Assembly: GCA_903904835.1 (NCBI GenBank)
Contig: CAIVEI010000171.1
Coordinates: 16,363 to 80,362 of the forward strand
Direction of reading: 5' to 3'
Length of the DNA stretch: 64,000 nucleotides
Source of the DNA: an uncultured Schlesneria sp.
GTDB lineage: Bacteria; Planctomycetota; Planctomycetia; Planctomycetales; Planctomycetaceae
Positions 35,356-47,300 of the stretch are shown here, one piece after another. Numbering within the stretch: position 1 is the first letter of the stretch; each line of letters opens with the position of its first letter. The notes beneath the pieces were generated by a model. That model was not told where the DNA came from and searched no databases. It saw nothing but the letters and a program-made list of their open reading frames with translations. Made by a program: the position numbers and the translations under genes.

Positions 35356-38300
35356 ATGAGTTCACTTCGCTTCGATTGGTTGATTCCGAGACGATCCCTA
35401 AAGAGACCTTCGACAAAGAGAAGATCAGACAAGGGAAGATCCCTCGCTTGCGCGTCGGGCTATGGGGTGGGAGTCGGATTCCGTTGGCTGGCTCTGTGTT
35501 GCCTGGTGGGCGTGCTGTTGTCCTCGCCACTGAAGGGACAGGAAGTCGATCCGGACGAAGCGAAGGAAAAATCGGTTGCCGACCGGTTTGTAACTGTGCT
35601 CGAAAAAAATCCGCGACGCGGAACGGCTCTCGACAAAGTTTATGGATTCCATGTCGAGCGGGGCTCGTTGGATGGCCTGGTCAAAACCTACCGCGACAAA
35701 ACCCAAACCGCCAAAGGGGCTGAAGCGGGGACAGCATGGATGATCGTCGGGCTGCTGGAATCGCTGCGAGGACAAGATGCTGTTGCTGTTGATGCGTTCG
35801 CACAGGCCGAGCAACTTGTCAAAGACAACAATCTCGCGTCGTATTACCTGGGTCAGTCACTGGTCCTCATCGGCCAACCGGACAAGGCGGCAGAAGCACT
35901 CGAACGATCGATTCAGCGCAAGCCGGCGCAGGCCGATCTGCTCGATATTTTCCAGGCCCTTGGTCGTGTTTATCAGCGTGCCCAAAAAACCGACAAGGCG
36001 CTGGAAGTCTGGAATCGTTTAGAAAAACAGTTCCCCAATGACGCACGGGTTCAGGAACAGATTGCAACAACGCTGCTCGAAGAGAACGAGTTTGCCGCTG
36101 CCTTGCCGCGATATCAGAGCCTGGCAAAGACCACAAAGGACAAGTATCGCCAGTCATTGTTCCAGATGGAAGCCGCCGAAATCAAAGTCCGGTTAGGTCA
36201 ATCCGACGAAGCGATTGCCGAGTTTGAAAAGCTGCTCGGGCAACTCAATCCGGACAACTGGCTCTATCGCGAAGTCCGTCGCCGGATCGAGGCGGTCTAT
36301 CTGCGGACCGATGATCAGTCTGGTCTGATCACTTACTACGAAGCCTGGATCAAAAAGAACGCGGAAGATCTTGAGGCGGTTTCGCGATTGTCTCGACTCC
36401 TGGCCGGAATGGGTCGGGGCCCTGAGGCTCAGGCGTGGCTGGAAAAGGGGCTGAAACTTGCCCCCAAGAAAAAGGAATTGCGAAACGCCCTGATCGGCCA
36501 ATTGATGTACGAACAAAAGTACCCCGAGGCGATCGCTCAGTATGAACAGCTCGACAAGCATGAACCGAACAACCCCGATACGCTGCGGGATTGGGGCCGA
36601 GTCATCCTGAAAGATACGGCACGTGACGAAGCGACTCGCAAGAAGGATGCTGCGGCGGTCTGGCGACGATTGACCACGGCGAAGCCGAAAGATCCGTTGA
36701 TCGCTTCTCAAGTTGGCGAACTGTTTCGTCAGGCGGAAATGACGGACGAGGCGCTGGAGCTCTATCAAAAGGCGATTGCGCTCGCCCCCGAGCAGGCTCA
36801 GTACCGCGAATATCTTGGCGAGTATTTTCATACGCTGAAGCGCAAAGACGAGGCACTGACGACCTGGCGAGCGATCGCCGAGGGCAAGCTGAAAACCGCA
36901 CCCAATGTCGCTCGACTGGCGGAAGTTCTGGCCAGCTTTGGATACCTGGCCGAAGCGGTCGAGACGAACGCCGAAGCCTGCAAACTCGATCCGAAGGATT
37001 TTGCCCTGCAGGTCAAACAGGCCGATTTGCTGGCTCAGGCAGACCAGCACGATCAGGCGCTCACTCAATTGGCGATCGTGAAAAAGCTGGCGGCGAACGA
37101 TGAAGAACGTGAAGCCTGGTTGATGCGGGACCTGCGCGAACTTCAAGCGGTGAACAAGCTGAAAGAACGAATTGCCGAACTCGAAAAAGATAAAGATTCG
37201 AAAGACGCCGATAACTGGTTTTGGCTGGGGCGGGCCTACGAGGCGGAACGACAATTGAAAGAAGCGGCTCAGGCGGTCGCCAAGGCCAGTACGCTGGCTC
37301 CGCAATCCGTTCCGATCCTGATGGCCTCGGCACGGATTTACGAAGCGCAGAACAATCTCCTGGCTGCGGTCGACATCAATACCAAGCTCGCGGCTATCGA
37401 TCGACGATACCGGACGGAGTATCTGAAACAGGTCGCAACGCTGGAACAAAAACTGGGTCGACGCGACAAGGCGATTCAAGCAGGGCGGGACTTGATCGCG
37501 GCCGCTCCCGGCAACCCTGAAACGTATGAATTCTTCAGCCAGCTTTGTTTTCAGCTAGGCGAAGCGGAAGAGGGACTGAGCGCCTTAAGACGTTCGGTCC
37601 GCGTGAACCCGACGGAACCCAAAGGCCTGCTTTTGCTCGCCGCTGCACTGAGCGAACAGTTTCGTACCAGCGAAGCGATCGAACTCTACTGGCGAGCGTT
37701 CGATAAGGCCGCCAATCTCGAAGATCGGCTGGGAGTCGTTCCCATGTTAACCGAATTGTATCTACAGACAAACCAGTTTGATCGGCTGCTCGAACGGCTT
37801 GAACGTCAACGTCGTGAACCGAACCAGCAGCGTGAAATGACGATCTGCCTCGCCCAGGCCTACCAGTCTGCCGGCGATGACGGTAACGCGCGTCAGGAAC
37901 TGGAAAAGCTGCTGACTGAAGATACCCGCGATGTTCAGCTTCTGACTCAACTGGTCAAGCTGTGTGAATCGGATGGTGATCTGGATGCCGCAGTGAAGTT
38001 CCAGCAGCAACTGATGAAGTCGACGCCTGGAAAAGAAGCCACGACGCGATTGGCTCAACTGCTGATGAAGTTGGGTGAGAATGACGAAGCGACGGCGCTG
38101 ATGAGCCGGATCACGATGGAAGAAAAGGATCCGGAAACGGTGCTGAAATCGCTGGATTCGATGCTGAATCAAGAAAATTATGCGCAAGCAATGACCGTGG
38201 TGGAAAAGCTGACACGAGATCAGCCCAAGAACTGGGAATTGATTTATCGAGAAGGGGTCGCACTGGCCAAATCGAAAGACAAAGCGGCCGAAGCCAAGTC

Positions 38301-41300
38301 GCGGTTTGAAGCGATCCTGGCCTTGAAGCTGAACGACGATGAAATGACGCTTTCGGCCAAAAACCAGTTGAAGAAGGCTCAAGGACGTACGCGTTCTCCG
38401 GTCGCTCAGGCAATCGAGATGAACCCATTGCTGATGCGCGCTCAAAGCACCTGGCAGATTCGTCAGGCAGTCGGACTGGATAATCAAAACTACTACGGAG
38501 GAGGGCAACAGCCGTTCTGGACACCACACGATTACGGAACGGCTCGGATGGCCTGTTTTGGCTGGTTGAACCTGCTGGCTCGAAATGAAGGGAAGGAAGA
38601 CGAATTCCTGAAGGAGCATCGGGAACTTGGCGAAAAGGCTGAAGACCTGCGCGGCCTATGGGATTCCTATTACCTCGCTTCCCTGACGAACAACCAGAAA
38701 GAATCGTATGGGATTCTGAAAAAACTTTCGTTGCGACCTGACGCCGAAGTCATCACGAAAACAATGTACCTGGCATCACTGACGAGTCGTGGATTCGAAC
38801 CGAACCAGGTCGACGAAGACGGTGACCCGATCGAAATGACTGAGGAAGCGGCTGAAAAAGACGATGATGAGGAAGAAACACAACAGCGTATGCCCAAACT
38901 GGCAGCGCTTGATGCCGATGAAATGAAACACGTCATGGAATGCTACAACGCGATTGACGACAGCACTTCGATGATGAATTTTGGTCAGACATTTCTTCAA
39001 ATCGTTGCCGCCGAATTAAAGCGAGCTGGTCGAAAAGACGAAGCGGACAAAATGTTAAACGACAAAATCAGCGAGGCGAAAGAACCGCTTCAGATCGCCT
39101 CGTTACTTCCTAATGTTGTGCTGAAAAATGACTTTAAAACGGCGATCACCCTGCTTGACCGTCTTGCGGAACTCAAGGATGACGGGGCAGCCAACCAGGC
39201 TCCGAATCCGTATGGAGGATTCAATTACGCCCAGTACGTTTCGTCGCCCGAGTACCAGTCACAAATTCTTGCCCAACTGATGGCCAAGCGGGCTCAGAAA
39301 AAGGCAACCGGAGATGTCCTTGAGTTATGGAACCGGTTTTTGATGACCGCAGTCGCACGCTACGAGAAGCAGAAAACAATGGCGGCCGCTTCGAAGAAAC
39401 GGAATCAACAACAGTTCCAGTACCAGCAACGGGGCTACGTTTATGTCTGGCGCGGTAACAGTCAGCAGCACGTGAATCTTAACTTCCCAACCGCGAACGA
39501 GATTTACGATCAATCAACGATTCAAATGCTGTATCAGGCATTCGCGATCTACAAAGAGGCGGATTCGTCCCGCGATCTGATTGACCACTTCCAGAAAAAG
39601 CTGAGTGATCCCAATACATCCGATACTCAGAAAATCTTCTGGCAGTTTGGACTGGGATACCTTCACTGGTGGATGGATGAAAAAGACGAGGCTCTGGCTG
39701 TCCTCGCGCCAGCCACCGATGCGCTCAATGACAACGTTGACATGAAGTTTGAACTGGCCAAGCTTTATGAACAACGGGGCGAACACGAACAAGCCCTGGC
39801 AATTGTCGACTCGCTGACGGCGACCGATCAGCAGGCGATGCAGAAGCGCGAGATTACCGCGCTGCGGATGGCGGTCAACAGCGGCAACATCGATCGAGCA
39901 CGTGCCGCAGCCGAACGATTGTTCGGGTTGCGATTGGACTCCAATCTGCAGATCCAGCTCGCCCAACAGATGCATCAGTTGGGGATGCATGATCAGGCCG
40001 AGGCTGTCCTTTCTCGCGCGGGACGTCAGGCGGGAAATAAGGCGGATATTCTATCGAACCTGATGCAGCAATACCAGTCTCAAGGAAAGAACGAAGTGGC
40101 GACGCAGATCGCCCATCAATTGCTGCGACGATCGAGCGGTGCTTCGACAACGATGAACGCCGTCGCACGGCGACGGAGTAACAACCAGAACGGAGATTCA
40201 GGACTACGACAGCAGGCCCTGACGGTACTCAAACGGTCGGGCAAACTTCCCGAGATGATCAAGAAGGTCGAAGGTCAATTGAAGTCCTCCCCCAAATCAC
40301 AGCGTTTGACTGAAACGTTGATCGAGTACTACACGGCGAACGGCGAGACGAAGAAGGTCGAAGAGCTGACCGCGAAGATCGCCGAGACAAAACAGGATGA
40401 TCCGCAGTTTCGGTTCAACCTCGGTCAACAGCTCATGAATCAGGGAAAACACAAAGAAGCGGTAGAACATTTCAAAGTGGCGCTGAAGAAAGATCCGAAG
40501 CTGGCGCGGAGCAATTTCTATGAAATTATTAACTCGTTCCAGAATGCAGACAAACTGAATGAACTGGCCAGCGTCCTTGAGGACTTTGACTTCAAAATGT
40601 TTCGTCAGAATCCCTGGGAGCTGACGAATATGATCAGCAACCTATCGTATCAGGAAAAGTCGAAAACCCAGGCGATTGCGTTGTTTAAACGCGCCTGGAA
40701 AGAACTACCCGATCAGCGTCAGCAACTGTTATCCAGTTTGAACAATGACATCTTCTGGCAGATGCCAGAAATCTACGACTATGCCCGACAAGGGATCATT
40801 CCGACCGAAACGTCGATCCTGCAAAATGCGGGCTGGCCCGGATTCGGACAGATTCAAAGTTGGGGTGGCGAAGGGAAGATCACCACTTTGATGAACCGCT
40901 TCCTGACGATCGCAGCGACCAACAAGAAGTTTGATGAATTGACGAAAGAGATCCAAGAGACACAGAAAAAAGTAAAGAAATGGGATGGGGGATCGGCATT
41001 GCTGGCTTTGATCGATTTGCGTCGCGGCAAAGTTGATGAAGCCAAAGTGGTCTTGGAAAAGTTGTTGCCAACCTTCAAGGGGATGCAACAGGGTCAATAC
41101 ACCCGGTGGGAGATCGCTCAAGAGCTGATGCCTCACGATGCATGTATCGACCTGGCGATTCAGTATTTCGAAGCGGCGATCAAAGACCCGGACGCGATGA
41201 CGCAAAACGGGTTTCAATATACGCCAGGAAAGCCGCTGGTGACCCTCTACAAACAACGGGGTCGCAAGAACGACGCTCGGCGAGTGATGCTCGAAGCGAG

Positions 41301-44300
41301 CAAGGTGAAGCAATCACGCTATCAAGGGAACGAAGATTACGAAGCGTATCAGCGCATTAATAATTCGACATCACTCGGTAACGAGATGAAAGCGATGGGA
41401 TTTCCCATCGATGCCCTGCGTGTCTATCAGGAACAACTGGCTCGTTCCGAAGACTTTGTCTCGGCGGCTCGGGTTTTCGGTGGCGGGACGAACGGAACTC
41501 AACAAATCGCCCGCATGAAAAAGCAGCTTGAAACGGGGTTCCAAACAGCGCTCAAGGAACTGAAGCCCGAACTTCTTCCGGAACTTCTGACCGGTGACGA
41601 TCCGACCAAAGGGAGACCGTCAGTGGACCTGTTGCTGATGCTGGAGTCACGTGATCTCGACAAGACAACGATGTCAAGCGCGCTCGCCAACCTTGTGGCC
41701 GGGATCGCTTCCAATCCGCAAATGATCGAGAAGACGAAGACAGCATTGAGCAACGTTCGAGCGACAAGCCCGGAGGATTTGGCCGTCTTGATCCTGGTGG
41801 CTCAAATGGCGGGAACGCTGAACGACACCGAGAATCAGTCTGCGGCCGTGAAGCAACTGGTCGAACTGGTCGACGAAAAGCCGCTTGAACCTCAACCTGA
41901 GAAGGGAGGTTTCACGACGAAACAGCGCGAGATTGCCAAGCAGCAGATGGCGCTTTGGCTTGTGGGCCGCGAATGTCTCAAGCATGACTCGCTTCGTGCA
42001 TCGGGAATTAAACTGGGCGAACGAGCACTAGAAGCGGCTCGACGACAGACCGATCACGGATACGCTCTGGCAATCCTCAGAGAATGGGGTCAGATCGCCA
42101 TTCAAGCCGGTGACAAGGAAGCGGCTGAACAACGCTGGACCGAGATGCTGGAAGTTGTCATTCCGAAACCGGTTGAAAAAAAGAAGGAAGACGCAGCCAA
42201 GACGAGTTCGATTGGTAACCCATTGCATCGCGTACGCGACGCGGGCAACGCCACAAGGGCTTTTGACCGTGTGCCACTGGCGGCAGCTTTGAGCCGCCAG
42301 TGTCTTCCAACAGCTCAGGGAGTTCAAAGAGCACTGGCGAGCGAAGACGCACGCCAGTGGCACACGAAGAACAATCCTGCGGTTTTACCGACGAAAACAT
42401 CCTTCACGGCGTTGCCGACGGGACTTTCGCGGTGGGAGATGATGCTTGCCCCGGCACTTGTGGGACAGGCAACCTTTTCGGTCCCCATTAGAGTGGGTGC
42501 GCCTCCTGCCGCCCCACCGTCGGGAACGAAAGGAAACGTGATTACGCTCGCCCAGTTTGAACAGGCAGCACAGATCGCGAAGCTGGCCGCCGAGAAAGGG
42601 CTTAACGATCTGTCGATCAAGGCGATGACGCTGGCACTTCAGGCGGGACCACCGATTGAGGCCATTCAAGCCATCGATCCCAATCAACCCTTTGCGACGA
42701 CACGGAATCTCAATACTCAAAATGAACAGTCACAACTGACTGTGAAGGTTGAAGAGCGACTGACAGCACTTGAGCGATTGTGGCGACAGAAGGGGTTTTC
42801 TGATGACGTCGTTTACAACCTGCTCAAGAGTGCTGTGCTGCCGGAACGACGTCCGCTGGAAGTCTTTCTGTATCCACGACCGCTGAACCAGAACCCGAAT
42901 CAACCCCCGCAAAGTGTCGGTTCGCTGCTGGTCAAGGCAGCTTTAAAGACCAATAAAGTCGATGAAGTCAAACAACTGCTCGAACCAAAATTGAAGCAGC
43001 CGCTTGGCGAACTTTCCGCCCGGGTCTTGCTGGCTCAGCTTGCATTAGCGACGCGAGATCATGCACTGGCTACCGAACAGATTGAATTGCTGAGCAAGCG
43101 TTTGCAGCAGGATTCGCTACAGAATTCCAGCGAGCTTGCCTGTCACGTGGCGATCCCGGCATTAAGTCTTACCGAGTTGCCTCCAGCGGCGATGGTGTTG
43201 CTCGAACGGGCCGTCGATCATCTCACACAGAATGGTCAGCAAGGACGAGGTAATGTTCAGGAAGAACCGATCCGATCGTTTCGATTTGCCCTCGCACGTT
43301 TGCAATTCCAGAATAAAAATGTGGAAGGTGGAAAGAAACATCTCGAAGAATATTTGAACTACCTCACACCGCTTTACGCACGCTACGGCGGCAATTACGG
43401 TCAGTACCGTCGTCGAATCGAGATGATGAAAATCGCCGCCGAATACGCGCGAGCCGGACTTCGAACGGATTCTCTGGAATGTCTCGGTCGATACGCCGAC
43501 TTGCCGATCATTAACAACTATGGTCAAGAAGGACCCAGTCGAGCAGGGACCACAATCCTTTCGGGCCTGGCGACGATCCCGTCGGCGGAACGTTATGAAC
43601 TGTTGAAGGCCTGGTCGCTCCCCACCGCCGAACGAAAATCGATTCGCGTCATCGGGAACCTGGTTGCGGGCGACAGTGCTCCGACAAGTTTTGATGCCTT
43701 GCGCGGTGACGTTCCGCGAGGTCCCCGCGTGGCGGAGTTAGCCAGCACCGCTGGTTTACTTGTTGCTGCCGCAGCCGACGCCAAGAAACTGGACGAACTT
43801 CGCGATCAATTGATTCCGCATGCCGAACAGGATGTCGAACACGCAAAGTTCTTGCTGCTGATGACTGAAATTGCCCGTGGTGACGGGGCAGGGCAGCTAC
43901 CCGCGCTTCGTAAATACGTCGACGAGCGAAAGAAGGTCGCCGGTGGAGGGACTGGCGACGAGGATAGCGATGAGAACGTTAACAACCAGTCCCGGGCACA
44001 AATCAATGACTTGTTACTGGCACATGCTGCGATTGCCGACAAGAACCTTCGTCCGGTCGGCAGGGAACTCGCCCTGCAATTTGTGAATCAAGCAGGACGC
44101 TTTCAAGACCAGTTGTTGATGACAATCGGGCGACGTGAATATTACACGCCGACTGTCGGGCCGAAAGCGGCCGAACGGATGAATCATGAATCGTGGAATA
44201 CGGACCTCAAACACTGGACCGCTGCGGGCGTCGTCAGCGCCCGGACCGAGGCTGCCGGAGCCTTGCCCATGTGGTGGATCGGACATGACGGCCAGATTGC

Positions 44301-47300
44301 ACACCTTTGCGGCCCGGACGCGAGTCACCTGTACCTCAAGTATCCATTGGCGGGTGAATTTGAAGTGACGTGTGATGCCTGGCTGGGGTCTTGGGGAGAA
44401 TGTGATCTTGGCTACGGAGGGATCGTCTATCACGGACTCAATCTCGGTAATGACACGCAAATCATGTCTGTCGGCAACCGGGTCGATTCGGTTCACAAGC
44501 CTGACCCGCCAGAAGTTCAAAACCGTTACAACCAGATTCGCCTGGAAATCAAACCAGACAAAGTCCGGTATTTCGTGAATGGTTATTTCATTCATGAAGA
44601 ACCGAAGCCTTCGACCGCTTCGCCATGGTTGTTCATTCATTGCGACAAGGTCTGGCTGACGGCACTGCAAAACCTGAAGATTACAGGGAATCCCGTCATT
44701 CCTCGCGAAGTCGCGTTGGTCAAGGGAGACAACCTGCTGGGTTGGGTGACCGAGTTCTACGGCGAACACCAGCCGAACCGCGATCCTGATCCAGTCATTA
44801 ATAACGAATCAGGTCAACCGACGGAGACCCCCGAGTTTGACTGGTGGGCGAAAGAGGGAATCATCCATGGACGGTATCAGCCACTCTCCGGTCTGGGCAA
44901 ACCGACCGTGCAACAAAGTCGTCTGCATTTTGACCGGCCAATGCAAGATGGCGAACGGATCAAGTACGAATTCTGGTACGAATCAGGCTCAACCGGAACC
45001 GATGTCGCTCCTGCGTTTGATCGCCTGGCGTTTCTGTTTGATGCCGAAGGAGTCAAGCTGCACTGGATGACGGATGGCAGCACGCCAGAGGATGCCTACA
45101 GTGGACTGGCCGCCGATAACGTCCTGGTCGAACCATCGATTCAGCGTGGAAAGGTCCACTTGAAAGACCGCGACTGGAATTCCGTCGAGATCTCGTTGAA
45201 AGAGAGCGTTGTGACGCTGTCACTCAATGACGCGGTGGTCGCTGTCCGGAAGCTCGAATCCGAAAACAGCCGGCAATTCGGTTTCTATCATGATAAGAAT
45301 GCGACTGCCGTGCAGGTCCGAAAGATTGTCCTGACGGGAGACTGGCCCGAAACGCTATCGTCGGAAATCACTTCGGATCTGCTCGCCCCTTCACACGTCA
45401 GAACCCCGCAGGAACGACGCAACTTCGGGCGAACGATTGATGAGAAATTCCATACCAGTGGACTGGAAGATCTGTTAGTTCAAACCCGGGCCATGCCACT
45501 CGAGGCTCAATATGAAGCTCTCAAACACTGGGTGCTCCCCAACGACGACCATGCGAACTACCGCCTGTTCGCAGATTTTACCAGTGACAACGGAATCCCA
45601 AATAAAAATCGGCTGACGGGAAGACTCGATTCCAATGGCGAAAACGATGTCGCACCATTTCGTCGGCAGAAGGTGGGTGGCGAGCTGATTGCACCGGCAT
45701 TTGATCTGGTTGACGTCGCGAAGAAACTGAACCGCCTCGACGAACTGGCGAAGCTCGTGGAAGAAGCTCCCGACGACAAAACTCCGTTCGCAGCCCGTTC
45801 GAAGTTAGCCATGCAGATCATGATCAATACGGCGAAAGGGGACTTTGCCAAATCGAATGAAGGGATGGGTCAACTGCTGCTGTTGTGCAAGGCGATTCCA
45901 GAGAACGCTCGCATGGTGAAACGCTGGCCGGAAGTCCTCGTGGGAAGCGATGCCACTCGACATCCCCAGTTGCGGGCTGGTGCGCTGACGTTATTGACTC
46001 AAATTGTCGAACATCAGCATAAGCGGGGTCTAGGTGAAATGTGGGAAGGTCGAACGACCGGACTGCGCGATCACTGCAAGAGGCTGATCGATACAAATCA
46101 GTTTCCACCTGCTGGTGGATCGTCTCCAAAAGGGCAATGGGCGACGGCATCAATCGAATGGGCCGATGCCCATGCCCGAGGGCCAGTTTCCCGCTGGCAT
46201 TTTCGCGAGAACGAAGTCACGCACGTCGCGGGATACAGTCACGACTACCTGTATTATCAATCGCCGTTACGGGGCTCGTTTACCGTCGAAGCCGAGCTTG
46301 CCACAGACGGCTGGCGCGAAACGCGATTGATGTATCACGCACACTGGGTCGGTGCACAATACACGCGCGAAGTTGTCGATCTGGGTGATCTTACCAGCAG
46401 TTGGCAAAGTCCGAAAATTGAACCCAAGGTTGAATTCGGCGACTGGTGCCTGATGAAACTGGCCGTCGAACCTAATAAAGCCACGTACTACATCAATGAC
46501 CGCAAAGTTCATGAACAAACCCTGCCGGATCAGCCCGACCCCTGGCTGGCTTTGATGACCTGGGGCAATCTCTCGGGGGGTGCGCGGATGATCCGCATTA
46601 AAGGCCAGCCTGAGATTCCTGAACAGCTTAACCTGTCGGCTCGCAACGATCTGGTCGGCTGGACACCCAGCCTCTATCACGATCCGATGAATAATCGACA
46701 ACCGAATGAAAACGAAAATGGAAATCCTAACGCCTGGATCAAGAACAATGACGAAATCGTGGGTCAGCAGTTCGTGAAAACGCCCGGTCGCAAGCGAGCA
46801 AGTCTTTTGCGTTACCATCGACCGCTTGTCGAGGATTCGGTCGTCGACTACGACTTTTTCTACGCCCCGAATGAAACTCATGTGCATCCTGCCCTCGGTC
46901 GCATGGCATTTCTGCTGGAACCAGACGGCGTCAAACTCCATTGGTTGACCGACGCACAATGGGATCGCTCAGGTCTTGCGCCAGATAACGTGGAATCAAA
47001 TCCAGAACATCATCGTGGTCCTGCCGCGTTGCCATTAAAGAAAGATGACTGGAACCACCTGCAGATGACGACGAAGGGGGATACGGTTCTATTGAAACTG
47101 AACGACACGGATGTCTACGAAGGCCCGATCGCGTTGACCAATCAACGGCAACTGGGATTATTCCACTATGTCGAAGAGACCGCTGTTCGCGTCAAGAACG
47201 TTGTTTACCGGGGGGCCTGGCCGAAGACGCTTCCGTCATTGAAAGAACAAGAGTTTTCGAACATGGGTCCCAAGTACTACGACCTTGCGGACGCTGATCT

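Noticed and set aside
36193..37479. 428-codon minus-strand frame within the giant gene
   Set aside because: It mirrors TPR coding sequence, has no start signal and no motif.
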